Shown here: positions 15,619 to 25,465 of the stretch, in pieces
How the letters are laid out: every line of letters starts with the position of its first letter
Position numbering within the stretch: position 1 is the stretch's first letter
Origin: Sulfurovum sp. UBA4779
GTDB taxonomy: Bacteria > Campylobacterota > Campylobacteria > Campylobacterales > Sulfurovaceae
NCBI GenBank assembly: GCA_002403155.1
Contig: DHHF01000003.1
Span: 3,746-67,745, forward strand
Direction: 5' to 3'
DNA: 64,000 bases
The notes under the pieces: generated by a model
Databases searched by the model: none
What the model was told of the DNA's origin: nothing
What the model saw: only the letters and a program-made list of their open reading frames with translations
Translations under genes and position numbers: made by a program

Positions 15619-16435
15619 GGATTTTTGTGTTAAAATCATTAATCACGATAAATTTGCTGCCGCTCTTTCCTGTTTTGACGGCAACATATTTATCAGGAAA
15701 AATTTTTCGCAGCTGCTCTAGCGCAATGTGCACCAAAATGCCGTCCAAAGGACGTGTTTTTCCTTTTCCGAACTTTTCTACACTTTCAATCACAGGCTTG
15801 ATGTAGTTTCGGATCATCTCTTCTTGCGATGTCAAAAACTCGGCTATCTCAAGCTTCACAAAAAGTTCATATTTGGTATGCAGCCAATTAAACAGCATAT
15901 AAGAAAGCGCATTATAGCGATACCCTTCTTTTCCTATAAGCAATGCAGCATCTTCGCCGTCTATAAAAATCAGTGCGGTATTGTCCCTGACGTCTACCTC
16001 AACCACATCAATATCAAAACACAAATAAGAGAGGAGTTCTTTGAGTTGGTTTTCTATCAGAAGCGCCAACTCCTCATAGACAATGCCTTCTTCTTCATAC
16101 GCTTCTTCACCGATATGCCTATCAACATCAAAAAAACTATCCAAAACCGCATTTTTTTCAACCAACACACTCTTATCAGCAAGAACCTCTTCTTCGGATA
16201 AAATCAGATCAATCTGCTCGATCACGGCCGACGTATTTTGTACTGCAGCAGGGCTAACATCCTCTTTTATTTGACTGTGGGCAGCAACAATAATGGCTTC
16301 TTTTTTAAAAAAGCCCATAAAGCCTTTAAAGGGATGCTGGATCACTTCATATTTAAGTTCAGTAACCGAACACTCTAATTCTTTGGCAGCCTTTTTATAG
16401 GCTTCTTCAAGAGTAGGTGCATGAACTTTTTTCAT
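15611..16435 (-). CDS. jag: RNA-binding protein Jag/KhpB
   Basis: The 274-aa protein has an N-terminal Jag_N domain (APTLEEAYKKAAKELECSVTELKYEVIQHPFKGFMGFFKKEA), an acidic linker and C-terminal KH and R3H domains (IDGEDAALLIGKEGYRYNALSYMLFNWLH, then the R3H-type stretch ENVEKFGKGKTRPLDGILVHIALEQLRKI-like). KhpB proteins bind RNA and are linked to envelope growth and YidC. Its start overlaps the yidC stop (ATGA type) and its stop overlaps mnmE. Confidence 0.92.
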   Translation of the reverse strand: MKKVHAPTLEEAYKKAAKELECSVTELKYEVIQHPFKGFMGFFKKEAIIVAAHSQIKEDVSPAAVQNTSAVIEQIDLILSEEEVLADKSVLVEKNAVLDSFFDVDRHIGEEAYEEEGIVYEELALLIENQLKELLSYLCFDIDVVEVDVRDNTALIFIDGEDAALLIGKEGYRYNALSYMLFNWLHTKYELFVKLEIAEFLTSQEEMIRNYIKPVIESVEKFGKGKTRPLDGILVHIALEQLRKIFPDKYVAVKTGKSGSKFIVINDFNTKIHA

Positions 16436-18039
16436 TTGCTTTCCTTTTCCTTATGATGCAAAGCAATCGCCGCTTCTTTGTGTTTGGCATACATGTGATT
16501 GATATAATACTGCTGGGCAATCGTAAAAATATTGTTGACAAGCCAATAGAGTACAAGGCCCGACGGGAAATAGACAAAAAACACGGTCATAATCACAGGA
16601 AACCATTTAAAGATCTTCTCTTGAAGCGGATCGGTGAAATTTGACGGCGTAATTTTTTGCTGGAAATACATCGATGCGCCCATTAAAATAGGCAAAATAA
16701 AATAAGGATCCATTCTTGAAAGATCATTGATCCATAGCATCCAATGTGCACCCTGAAGCTCATCGGCATTTAAAAGCACGCGATACAATGCAAAAAATAC
16801 GGGGATCTGAAGAAGCATAGGCAAACACCCGCCCATCGGATTGGCTCCGTGTTTTCTATAGAGTTCCATCATCTGCATATTCATTTTTGCAGGATCACTT
16901 TTATATTTTTCTTTAAGCTCTTTCATTTTAGGAGCAAGGTCTTTGAGTTTCTGCATGGACATCATCCCCTTATAGGAAAGCGGAAAGAGTATCATTTTGA
17001 CCAAAATCGTAAACAGGATAATCGCCCATCCCCAGTTTCCGATATATCCGTGTATCCACAAAAGAACTTTAAAGAAAGGGATCGCCAAAAACGAAAACCA
17101 GCCGAACTCAATCGCATCGGTGAGTTCCGGATGGATGGAGTGGAGCACCTTATGATCTTTAGGGCCTATATATCCGTGCAAAGAAGATTCACTTCTTCCT
17201 TGGACAAAAATAAGAGGATTGTCTCCTTTTTCTTTCACGATAGAAACATTCAACCCTTCATCAAAATCAAAAAACAATGAAGCATAATAGCGATCAAAGG
17301 CAGAAGCGATTTTTGCATTCTTGAAGTTTTCGTCACCTCTTGCCTCACCGTCTTCTACGGTTTTAATGATATTGTCATTGGTCTTGATCAATGCCCCTCG
17401 CACCAACATATACATAGACTGGTCAGCCACCGGCCTGTAGCCCGGAGTGATAAAATACGATGCGTCTTTGGAAGTTGTAACAGCGACATCGTACGATCCG
17501 TTTGCCTTAAAGGTAATCTTTTTTGTAAGAGTCAGCCCTGAGAGCTTTTGCTCCAGCGTCAATGTTTGTTCTGCATCGGTTACATCTATAGTGCTGTTGC
17601 CGCCGACTACACTATAGGGTATCTCAAAGGCCTCTTTGTTGATTGCCGGATCGGAAAAACGCACTTCCAGAGGCTTTGCTTCGCGAGGGTCAAGAATCTT
17701 TAGCGTATTGCCTTCTTCATCTTTGTATTTATCTTCCAAAAGCTCTACCTGCGCAAGACGCCCAAGACTGTCTACCGTGATAACAAAATTGGCAGATTTG
17801 ATCGTCCCCAAAGCAGTAGTGCTTGTTTGTACGGAAGCGTTTGCCGTCGTATCGGGCGTATGCTGTGCTGTTGGAGTACTGTCGGTGTGCGGAGCGGAAT
17901 GTGTCTGGGTTTGTGCTGCATTTTTTTCAACGTTTTGTTCTGCTTGCTGTGTCGGAAAAAAATAACTGAATGCAATAAATACAACAAAAGAGAGTGCGAG
18001 TGCCAAAAGAAGTCGTTTTTGAAGATCTTGTTGTTCCAA
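16432..18039 (-). CDS. yidC: Membrane protein insertase YidC
   Basis: The 535-aa protein has an N-terminal helix (LLLALALSFVVFIAFSYFF), a Thr/Gln-rich linker and a large periplasmic beta domain (about 80-320) as in Gram-negative YidC. The conserved insertase core follows: WGWAIILFTILVKMILFPLSYKGMMSMQKLKDLAPKMKELKEKYKSDP, then GGCLPMLLQIPVFFALYRVL and later helices. It inserts proteins such as F0c with or without SecYEG. It follows rnpA by 84 nt; the usual yidD gene is missing between them. Confidence 0.97.
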   Translation of the reverse strand: MEQQDLQKRLLLALALSFVVFIAFSYFFPTQQAEQNVEKNAAQTQTHSAPHTDSTPTAQHTPDTTANASVQTSTTALGTIKSANFVITVDSLGRLAQVELLEDKYKDEEGNTLKILDPREAKPLEVRFSDPAINKEAFEIPYSVVGGNSTIDVTDAEQTLTLEQKLSGLTLTKKITFKANGSYDVAVTTSKDASYFITPGYRPVADQSMYMLVRGALIKTNDNIIKTVEDGEARGDENFKNAKIASAFDRYYASLFFDFDEGLNVSIVKEKGDNPLIFVQGRSESSLHGYIGPKDHKVLHSIHPELTDAIEFGWFSFLAIPFFKVLLWIHGYIGNWGWAIILFTILVKMILFPLSYKGMMSMQKLKDLAPKMKELKEKYKSDPAKMNMQMMELYRKHGANPMGGCLPMLLQIPVFFALYRVLLNADELQGAHWMLWINDLSRMDPYFILPILMGASMYFQQKITPSNFTDPLQEKIFKWFPVIMTVFFVYFPSGLVLYWLVNNIFTIAQQYYINHMYAKHKEAAIALHHKEKESK

Positions 18040-18123
18040 AGTGATACCTTTTTAAAATACTGATTGATTCAAGTATAGTGCAATAAATGCTAAATTTATT
18101 TGATGCAGATCAAATCGGATAGG

Positions 18124-18462
18124 CTATTTTGCAGCCAAGCATCTCTTGAGTGCGAGTAGATATGTTTCACGAATCTCTTGATAGGTTCCCTCAATCAGTG
18201 CGGGCTTTGCAACTAGCACATAACTACCTGGAGACAGAAGATCAATATTTTCTATGAAATGTGCCCTTAGTAAACGTTTAGCTCTGTTCCGACGAACTGC
18301 ATTTCCTATTTTTTTACCGGCAACAAATCCTACCTTATACTCTTCTCCTTTTTTGTAAAAGAGTACAAAATAAGAAGTATGCCATACTTTTGTGGCATGC
18401 TTATACACGCCGTCAAACTCTTTGCTAGTTTTGATTCTAGCAAAATGTTTTATGCGGCTAAT
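18124..18462 (-). CDS. rnpA: Ribonuclease P protein component
   Basis: The core FYKKGEEYKVGFVAGKKIGNAVRRNRAKRLLRAHF carries the RNR signature of RnpA, which binds the 5' leader of pre-tRNAs with RNase P RNA. The first canonical start in frame, GTG at 18408, would remove IKTSKEFDGV, a conserved N-terminal segment (compare F..VY in homologues). No ATG, GTG or TTG lies upstream before a stop. The best candidate is ATT at 18462, 9 nt after AAAAGG, overlapping the end of rpmH by 13 nt. I therefore extend the gene to 18462; the exact start is unsure. Confidence 0.88.
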   Translation of the reverse strand: MSRIKHFARIKTSKEFDGVYKHATKVWHTSYFVLFYKKGEEYKVGFVAGKKIGNAVRRNRAKRLLRAHFIENIDLLSPGSYVLVAKPALIEGTYQEIRETYLLALKRCLAAK

Positions 18463-18584
18463 TTTTTTCTGCCTTTTGCTCTTCTAGCAGCAATGACTTT
18501 TCTGCCGTTTTTTGTTTTCATTCTTGATCTGAACCCATGTGTTCTTTTTTTCGGTGTTGTGTGCGGCTGATATGTTCTTTTCAT
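18450..18584 (-). CDS. rpmH: Ribosomal protein L34
   Basis: A 44-codon frame on the minus strand reads MKRTYQPHTTPKKRTHGFRS and continues RMKTKNGRKVIAARRAKGRKKLAA, the standard L34 sequence. The ATG at 18584 follows GAAGGATTATAGCAA. It leads the rpmH-rnpA-yidC-jag-mnmE group. Upstream, 18585-18679 contains weak promoter-like sequence (TTGTCT) and no gene. Confidence 0.97.
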   Translation of the reverse strand: MKRTYQPHTTPKKRTHGFRSRMKTKNGRKVIAARRAKGRKKLAA

Positions 18585-18679
18585 TTGCTATAATCCTTCA
18601 TAAAATTTTGCCTAAACGTATTGTAAGACAATTAGTGAGCGCGATTTTATCCTAACATGCCTTAAATCATACTAATTTG

Positions 18680-19138
18680 CTAGTACAAACTTCTAAAAAC
18701 AATTTCGCCTTCTTTGTTTTCCGATCTTGCCTGGAAATAAGCATCTGTAAGTCTTAAGATCACCTCTTTGATGGCATATTTTGTCGTTCTTACTTCCAGC
18801 GCTACAGTATAAATGCTGTGGCCGCCGCTTAGCAATATTTTTCGCAACACCCTCTCAGCAAATCGATACCCTCCTTCCACTTTTGTCTTTTGACAAAGAA
18901 CGGCATGAAGATTTTCTTCTTTATTGATCTTGAAAAGCATATCTGTTTCACGTTTTTCATTTTTCAGCAGATCATACAAATCGATCTCTTTTGCAGAAAT
19001 CAACACGATCACAAACGTCTGATCTTTTTTGTGTTCAAGAAAATAATACAAAATATCAATGGAAGTTCTCAATTTGTCTATCATTTTTGATGCTGTTTTT
19101 ATCTGTTTTTCATTAAAATGCAAACCTTCTCTTGCCAT
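18680..19138 (-). CDS. Conserved-looking protein of unknown function
   Basis: The 152-aa protein is soluble, mixed alpha/beta, with an N-terminal helix (FNEKQIKTASKMIDKLRTSIDILYYFL), strands TFVIVLISAKEIDLYDLL and a C-terminal IVFRSLY. There is no signal peptide. ALEVRTTKYAIKEVILRLTDAYFQARSENKEGEIVF has some resemblance to the end of a degenerate GGDEF-type domain (helix ending in A, then a short strand), but no catalytic motif is present. GGAGGAGAT precedes the ATG. Sits between rpmH and nspC, divergent from nspC. I do not recognise it. Confidence 0.6.
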   Translation of the reverse strand: MAREGLHFNEKQIKTASKMIDKLRTSIDILYYFLEHKKDQTFVIVLISAKEIDLYDLLKNEKRETDMLFKINKEENLHAVLCQKTKVEGGYRFAERVLRKILLSGGHSIYTVALEVRTTKYAIKEVILRLTDAYFQARSENKEGEIVFRSLY

Positions 19139-19232
19139 ATCTCCTCCGTAATTTACAATTTGTTTGGAATGGGTAACAGATGCTGATTATATCAAAAATT
19201 AATTTTAGTATACTGTTGCTATACTTGCATTT

Positions 19233-20372
19233 ATGAAAAAAGAATATATGAGCAACCTGCCTTCTCCGCTTTGGCTTCTTGAAGAAGAACGCCTGATTTC
19301 AAACTTGGAAACAATCGCTTACATCAAAAAAGAAAGCGGCGCAAAAGTCCTGCTTGCACTTAAAGGCTATGCCTTATGGAAAAGTTTTGATATTATCAAG
19401 CCTTATCTGGAGGGATGTTGCGCCAGCGGTTTGCATGAAGCCAAATTGGCGCATGATACGTTTGGCAAAGAAGTGCATACCTATTCGCCTGCCTTCAAAG
19501 AAGAAGAGATAGAAGAAATTGCAAGCATTTCTCATCATTTAGTCTTCAATTCGCCCGCGCAGTTCAAACAATTTGCCGCATACGCCAAAAAAATCAACCC
19601 TATACTCTCTCTGGGATTGCGTATCAATCCCGAATACTCAGAGTCTCCCAAAGAGATTTATAATCCTTGCGGACTCTACTCAAGACTGGGCACAACGATT
19701 GCAAATTTTGATGAGAGTATTTTGGAACAATGCGAAGGGCTGCATATGCATGCGCTCTGTGAACAAGGAAGCGAAGCGCTGGAGAAAGTGTTAGAGCATT
19801 TTGAAGAGAAATTTAAAGACTATATCCCCAAAATGAAATGGATCAATTTCGGCGGAGGGCATCATATCACCCGCAAAGGGTACGACATCAACAAACTGAT
19901 CACTCTTGTCAAAACGTTCAAATCCAAATACAACGTAGAAGTCTATCTAGAACCGGGAGAAGCTATAGGATGGGAGACGGGATCGCTGATCGCTACCGTA
20001 CTGGATATCGTACACAACGGAATGGATATCGCCATACTTGACACTTCCGCCGAAGCACATATGCCGGATACGATCATCATGCCTTATCGCGCAGAGGTAC
20101 GCAATGCAGGCAAAGCCGGCGAAAAAAACTATACCTACCGGCTCGCCGGCAATACCTGTTTGGCAGGGGATATCATGGGAGATTACAGTTTTGACACGCC
20201 TCTTAAAATCGGAGATAAAATCATTTTCGAAGACCAAATGCACTACACCATGGTGAAAGCAACCACGTTTAACGGGATCAAGCTGCCAAGCATCGCGGTC
20301 CAAAGGGCAGACGGCACGATTGAAGTGGTAAGAGAATTTGGCTATGAAGATTTCAAAAACAGACTTTCTTAA
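19233..20372 (+). CDS. nspC: Carboxynorspermidine/carboxyspermidine decarboxylase
   Basis: The 379-aa protein is a fold-III PLP decarboxylase: ALKGYALWKSFDIIKPYLEGCCASGLHEAKLA contains the PLP lysine (ALKG), and GLHMHALCE, WINFGGGHHIT and YLEPGEAIGWETG bind the PLP phosphate. GNTCLAGD near the C-terminus carries the cross-subunit catalytic Cys. NspC makes norspermidine/spermidine from the carboxylated precursor, the main polyamine route in Campylobacterota. There is no clear Shine-Dalgarno before ATG 19233 and a TATACT lies just upstream, so a leaderless or short-leader mRNA is possible; ATG 19248 is an alternative. Confidence 0.95.
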   Translation: MKKEYMSNLPSPLWLLEEERLISNLETIAYIKKESGAKVLLALKGYALWKSFDIIKPYLEGCCASGLHEAKLAHDTFGKEVHTYSPAFKEEEIEEIASISHHLVFNSPAQFKQFAAYAKKINPILSLGLRINPEYSESPKEIYNPCGLYSRLGTTIANFDESILEQCEGLHMHALCEQGSEALEKVLEHFEEKFKDYIPKMKWINFGGGHHITRKGYDINKLITLVKTFKSKYNVEVYLEPGEAIGWETGSLIATVLDIVHNGMDIAILDTSAEAHMPDTIIMPYRAEVRNAGKAGEKNYTYRLAGNTCLAGDIMGDYSFDTPLKIGDKIIFEDQMHYTMVKATTFNGIKLPSIAVQRADGTIEVVREFGYEDFKNRLS

Positions 20373-20383
20373 AAATCTGTTTT
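20356..20383. terminator. Bidirectional hairpin spanning nspC and tamB ends
   Basis: AAAACAGA / TCTGTTTT pair over the overlapping 3' ends of the two convergent genes, whose stops overlap by 4 nt. A T run follows in one direction and an A run precedes it, so it can serve both strands. Confidence 0.55.
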
Positions 20384-23300
20384 ATAGATGATGTCATAGG
20401 ATTGCGAAATTTCGCTTGCCTCTATCACACTTTCGGTATGCGGCGTGTGTCTATATTGTAATTTGACACTGCTGACCTCATCATTGACATAAATGATTGT
20501 AATCTTGTCAGTAAGCCTTTTGCCCACTTCAACGCTGTTTCCTTCCCCAAAAACAAGATGGTCTATCTTTACTCCGGCATTTACCAATACCGATTTTGCC
20601 ATAGCGCCTCCCATCATTTTCATCATATCGTCTCCATTGTGGGTTCCTGCCCCTGCCTCTGAATCGAACAAAATAACGGAAAGTATCTCTTCTTTTGTAA
20701 GGCTGGGAGAAGAGGAAAAATTGATGATCGGCGCATCGGGAGCCCCTGAAGCGGCAATCGTGATCAGATGGTGAAGCGCTCGGTATTTTACTTTGGCCTC
20801 AATCATCGGCTTGCCAGGGTTGCCGGTAAAATAGAGGTAGCTTTTATCAAAAACAAACTTTTTCTTTTCAAACCTGTAGGTTCCGCCTTTTGGAATCTCA
20901 ACCGTACCTATCAAATTTAACGGTGCATGTTCAGCTTTATAAACCAATAAATTTGCATCGATGGCAATATCGATATCGCCTTGCTTATAGATAAGAGGTT
21001 TTTGCGTTTTTATCTGTATCGCTGCACTCAAATTATCCATAAAAGGGCTTTGCTTTTCCTTTTTGATGTCCTGAACCATCACGATATCCTCATCCGAAGC
21101 AAAGCTTTTTTGGCTCATATCATAATATACATTGCCGCCCAACAGCGTAATATCGCCTGAAATATTTGTTTTATTTCCGTCTAGCGAGGTTTTAAGATTG
21201 ACCTTGCTGTCAAACTCTACAACCTCATGGGAGATATGAAGCGAATCTGCCGTGGTTGCAAATTCGCCCTTTAGCGTTTTGGTATTGTAAAACCCTTCCG
21301 TTTTGATCTGATCGTTGATCCACAATTGCCCGATGCGCAATATCTCTTTGTCGATCTGAATCGTTGAGGGTTTCGTGGCAAAAAACTTCTGATTGTCGTA
21401 AGTAACCCGATAGTTTTCCAAAGTTATTTTAGAGGTTTCCAGCCGGCTCTTTAACGCAATATCAGTGAGATGGTATGTTGTTTTGGAGTCGGCTTTATAG
21501 CTGATTTTAGGGGAAGAAACCAGCAAATCGACACGCTTAAGCTCTGTAATTTCCGCGCGAAGATTTGCACTCCCTTCGATCTTTGGGATCTCTTCAAACG
21601 TATAAACGGACTGCAAATCTTTCATCAGCGTTTGCAGGGATGGTGCTTTGATATCCACCGTAAATGCCTTCTGTGCAATACCGTCTATCTTTCCCTGCAT
21701 TCCTCCCAGGCTTACTTTTCCCTTGACTGCTGAATCTTCCAGTACGTACAGGGCATCAGCCTGCAGTGTTTTGGCATCTATCTTGGCGTCGATTGTTTTT
21801 TGATCCCAGACGACTTTTGCTTTCAGGGGGCTGAGATTTTCCCATTTGACCGCTTCGTTGTATGTCTTCAAAAGAGAGTCTTGCGGTATGATGCTTTCCA
21901 TACTTACCTGAAGCGTTTTTTTATACAAGACATCCGCATCGATATTGACCAGATTGGAATCTATTTTTGCTTTGCCGCTCATGGTAGCATTTGCATCAAA
22001 TTCCAAAGGCATATCGACTGTTATCTTTCCTTTTGTTTCCTGCAGTTTGGGAGGAAGTTCAACCATTTCGCTGAGCTTGAGGGCTTCTTTTGTTTCAAGA
22101 TGCAGCTGCCCTTTTTTAAAATCAGACAAATTGAAATCTCCTTTGATATTGCCAGATTCCAATCGGGCCTGCAAGCTGCTGATGTTTCCCTCGTAAGCAA
22201 GCACCGGAGATTCCAATAGATTTACCAATTTGGGATCGATACCCGTCAATGTTTTTGCTTGAATCTTTCCGCCGTAGCGGATCGTTTTGTCCATCTTTAA
22301 AGTATTGGTTAACAAAACCCCTTTTGCATAGGGGGTGGTAGCCAAAAGATGCGAATCTATCTGCAGAGTTTTGCTGCCGATTTTGTAAACCGCATGCGAA
22401 TGAAGCGCATCGATATCCACATTCAGCTCGCCCTCTTCTTGATCCAAAAGTCGTATGGCTTTTGTGTTTAAATCTGCAACCGCTTCTTCTTTGGATATAT
22501 TGATATCCATGACGATATTTGTGATGGCTTCTTTGCGAACCGGGAGCTTATAAAGATCATAAAGCGCCGCACTCGGCATAACATTCAATCTTCCCATCAG
22601 TGTATTTTGACGAATTTTTCCCCGGTAGAGCGCATTGCCGACATTGGCAGTCATATTCAGATCCAATATGCCCTGCTCTGCAGATAATTTTTCCGTATCC
22701 CATACCACATTTTCGCCCTTCAGTACAAAACGGTCTATCTTAAGCGGTTCAAAGCTTCTGGGAAGCAAAGAGATGTCTGCCTGATGCAATTTGACATATT
22801 TGGGAACAAACGGTGACGGTTCAATGCTCTGAAGATCGTTTTTGTTTTCGGCGGCAGCATTTTCTTCAGCAGCGCTTTGCATTGAAGCGACGATTGCTTG
22901 TACTGCCTGTGTGTCAACATTTTCAAGCGATAAAGACTCTATTTGCAGTATCTGATTTAAAAAATTTGCCTCAAGACTTAACTTTGTAATATTGGTATCG
23001 GCAGAGAGTATCGCATTTTCTACCTCAAGCGCATCTTGGCGATATACAACTTTTTGTGCCCCGACAAAAAGATCTCTCACTGCAATTGCATTGCGCACAA
23101 ACGTATCAAGACTTACGGAAAGATTTTCGATTGCTACCGTAAAATCAAACGGCTTTGAATCTTCCTTAGGTTCCGTATTTTCAAAAGAAGAAACAAATTT
23201 TTCGATCGTATCGACATTTGCTTTTTCGATCTGCAATTTTGTAACAGCAATTTTTTTATGCAAAAGGGCGTTGGGATTCCACTTTAAAGTGATTTTTTCG

Positions 23301-23539
23301 GCCAACGGCTCGCCTTGATAGCTTGGCGATGCAATCTCTATGCCTGTCAGCGCATTACCGCTTAGCGCTTCATAAGAGATATCATATCGGGGGGCAAACT
23401 TTTCTGCAGCCTTTTGAATTACCCACGGCGAATTGGCTGCAAAATAGATCATACCCCCCAGTGTAAAGACTGCAAGAAAGATAAAAAAAATAATACCGTT
23501 GAGCCCAAAATCGGAATTGCTTGAGGATACTGTTTTCAA
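20369..23539 (-). CDS. tamB: Translocation and assembly module protein TamB (DUF490)
   Basis: The 1056-aa protein has one N-terminal membrane anchor (GIIFFIFLAVFTLGGMIYFAANSPWVIQ) and a very long beta-strand-rich AsmA-like body, ending with the DUF490 domain (ALIYKQGDIDIAIDANLLVYK..., then YRALHHLITIAASGAPDAPIINFSSSPSLTKEEILSVILF). TamB bridges inner and outer membranes, assists outer-membrane protein insertion with TamA and is thought to move phospholipids. It overlaps tamA by 4 nt. Length is close to the family norm of about 1200. Confidence 0.92.
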   Translation of the reverse strand: MKTVSSSNSDFGLNGIIFFIFLAVFTLGGMIYFAANSPWVIQKAAEKFAPRYDISYEALSGNALTGIEIASPSYQGEPLAEKITLKWNPNALLHKKIAVTKLQIEKANVDTIEKFVSSFENTEPKEDSKPFDFTVAIENLSVSLDTFVRNAIAVRDLFVGAQKVVYRQDALEVENAILSADTNITKLSLEANFLNQILQIESLSLENVDTQAVQAIVASMQSAAEENAAAENKNDLQSIEPSPFVPKYVKLHQADISLLPRSFEPLKIDRFVLKGENVVWDTEKLSAEQGILDLNMTANVGNALYRGKIRQNTLMGRLNVMPSAALYDLYKLPVRKEAITNIVMDINISKEEAVADLNTKAIRLLDQEEGELNVDIDALHSHAVYKIGSKTLQIDSHLLATTPYAKGVLLTNTLKMDKTIRYGGKIQAKTLTGIDPKLVNLLESPVLAYEGNISSLQARLESGNIKGDFNLSDFKKGQLHLETKEALKLSEMVELPPKLQETKGKITVDMPLEFDANATMSGKAKIDSNLVNIDADVLYKKTLQVSMESIIPQDSLLKTYNEAVKWENLSPLKAKVVWDQKTIDAKIDAKTLQADALYVLEDSAVKGKVSLGGMQGKIDGIAQKAFTVDIKAPSLQTLMKDLQSVYTFEEIPKIEGSANLRAEITELKRVDLLVSSPKISYKADSKTTYHLTDIALKSRLETSKITLENYRVTYDNQKFFATKPSTIQIDKEILRIGQLWINDQIKTEGFYNTKTLKGEFATTADSLHISHEVVEFDSKVNLKTSLDGNKTNISGDITLLGGNVYYDMSQKSFASDEDIVMVQDIKKEKQSPFMDNLSAAIQIKTQKPLIYKQGDIDIAIDANLLVYKAEHAPLNLIGTVEIPKGGTYRFEKKKFVFDKSYLYFTGNPGKPMIEAKVKYRALHHLITIAASGAPDAPIINFSSSPSLTKEEILSVILFDSEAGAGTHNGDDMMKMMGGAMAKSVLVNAGVKIDHLVFGEGNSVEVGKRLTDKITIIYVNDEVSSVKLQYRHTPHTESVIEASEISQSYDIIYKTDF

Positions 23540-25293
23540 AATGATTGTCCTATCTGAAATGAAATGCCATAGACAGAGGGATCATGAATATTAAATCCGA
23601 TATCCACCTTAAAAGGCCCGATGGGCGTCATATAGCGCATACCCACCCCTGCTGAAGTGATAAAATCTCCAGAAAAATCATAGCTTTCTTCTGTCAGCAT
23701 TGTATTGTCCGTAAAAATCGCCCCGTAAAAATCGCCCCATACGGGATAATCTGCCTCAAAAGAGAAATTGAGCATGCTCGAAGCACCCTCGATACTCTCC
23801 TCTGTAGGAGAGAGTATCACGCCCATTTCTCTAAACCCATAGGCTCTGTTGCTGAAAGACCCGCCGCCAAAGAAGAGTTTTGATTCGGGGATTTCATTGG
23901 ATGTCTGCTCTATCACACCGACTTTCGCTACCCCCGCAAGCGTCAATTTTCCGAAACTATGAATATACCTTCCCTCAAGAAGCAATTTTTCATAGACGCT
24001 TGCCTCATCGCTATAGGGAACGCCGTATTCAAAATACCCCGAAAGATAATAGCCGTATTTGGGATTGAGTTTTGAATCCCTTGCATCATATACCCCCTCA
24101 AAATAGGGATAAAACAGCAAAAATGTGCCATCGTTGATAGCCTGCTGAAGCACGTAATCATCTTCAAGGTTTTCCAGCAGGGCAATATCGATGTTTTCAA
24201 GCGCGACTCCGGCTCTCAGTCTCAATCTTTCATGCTCATGCTCAAGATAGGCTCTGGTATACTCTTTTTCTTCCGTAAATCCGTCATATTCAAGATTGGA
24301 GTATCCTGCAACTGCGCCAAAGTCCAAATAATACCCAAACAGATCAAACCATGCCGGTTTAAAAAAATCCAACTGCAGCAATTCTTCTTTTTGAGACCAG
24401 GAGATCTGCAGCTTTACTTTTTGCGCATCGCCCATAAAATTTTTTTTAGTGATCTCTCCGTGTACGCGTGCGCCCACATAGGTATCATACCCTGCACCGG
24501 CCTCAAAATGGTAAGGCTTGCTTGCCTCGCTCACTGTGATATCCACGGGAACATGATTGTAAAATTTGCGATCCGAATTGATCACAACGCTGTCAAAGGC
24601 ATCCAGCCTGTATAAATTGGCATAGGTTTGTTCTATACGCCCGGTATCAAACCGTTCTCCTTTTTTTGCTACGACACGCGAAAGCACGATCTTTTCATCT
24701 ATCGTTTTCAAGCCTGTAATATTGGTTTGGTCAAACAAACAAATATCGCCTTTTTTTAATGCGTATCTTAAGTTTACCCGGAGGGATGCCAAATCCACAT
24801 AAGCTTTGGTATCAAGATCGTAACTACAATAGCCGTCTTTGAGCAAGGCAGCGATGATTTCATTTTTGATCCGGATAAACTCTTTGGCCCTGAATCTCTT
24901 GTTTTTCTGAAAAGTAATATATTTATCAATATTATAATCGCTGCTGATATTGATGTCAGCAACAAGGACAGGATCATTTTCATTGATTTTTATCTCGACG
25001 GTACTATTGGTCTCTTTGATGGTAAAATTGGCATCATAAAACCCTTCCGAATCGTAAAAACTTTTCAATGTCGCCCCGAGTGTCGGGATCAATTTGTCTT
25101 TAATGCGAGGGGTGTCTTCTTTCCAAAACTGAAAAAAACTTTTGGTATCTACACTCAATGCGTCATAAATTTCAGCCTCTTTGAACACTTTTTGTCCCGA
25201 AACATGAATGATACGTGTAGGCAACTCAACCTTCTGCGCACCGCTTAAACTACTTAAAAACAAAGTAAAAAAAAGTATTAGTCTATAATTCAT
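23536..25293 (-). CDS. tamA: BamA/TamA-family outer-membrane protein
   Basis: A signal peptide (MNYRLILFFTLFLSSLSGA) precedes POTRA-like repeats (about 25-265; FYDANFTIKETNSTVEIKINENDP, LKKGDICLFDQTNITGLKTIDEKIVL, GERFDTGRIEQTYANLYRLDAF) and a C-terminal 16-strand barrel ending YMTPIGPFKVDIGFNIHDPSVYGISFQIGQSF with the terminal aromatic signal. The barrel motif FFGGGSFSNRAYGFRE is the conserved loop. Pairing with tamB, which overlaps it, supports TamA rather than BamA. Confidence 0.92.
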   Translation of the reverse strand: MNYRLILFFTLFLSSLSGAQKVELPTRIIHVSGQKVFKEAEIYDALSVDTKSFFQFWKEDTPRIKDKLIPTLGATLKSFYDSEGFYDANFTIKETNSTVEIKINENDPVLVADINISSDYNIDKYITFQKNKRFRAKEFIRIKNEIIAALLKDGYCSYDLDTKAYVDLASLRVNLRYALKKGDICLFDQTNITGLKTIDEKIVLSRVVAKKGERFDTGRIEQTYANLYRLDAFDSVVINSDRKFYNHVPVDITVSEASKPYHFEAGAGYDTYVGARVHGEITKKNFMGDAQKVKLQISWSQKEELLQLDFFKPAWFDLFGYYLDFGAVAGYSNLEYDGFTEEKEYTRAYLEHEHERLRLRAGVALENIDIALLENLEDDYVLQQAINDGTFLLFYPYFEGVYDARDSKLNPKYGYYLSGYFEYGVPYSDEASVYEKLLLEGRYIHSFGKLTLAGVAKVGVIEQTSNEIPESKLFFGGGSFSNRAYGFREMGVILSPTEESIEGASSMLNFSFEADYPVWGDFYGAIFTDNTMLTEESYDFSGDFITSAGVGMRYMTPIGPFKVDIGFNIHDPSVYGISFQIGQSF

Positions 25294-25465
25294 TATTGCT
25301 ATTCTCCGATTTTACATTGTATCAAAAAGGATCTGACATCAAACCTTTATTTGTTTGCTTTGCACCGGCTGCAAGCTTTCAAAACCGACAAAAAAAGAAA
25401 ATCAAAAATTTTTAAAATATCTTTTAAATTATATTTTCCAATATAAAAATTTTGCAAAAGCTTTC

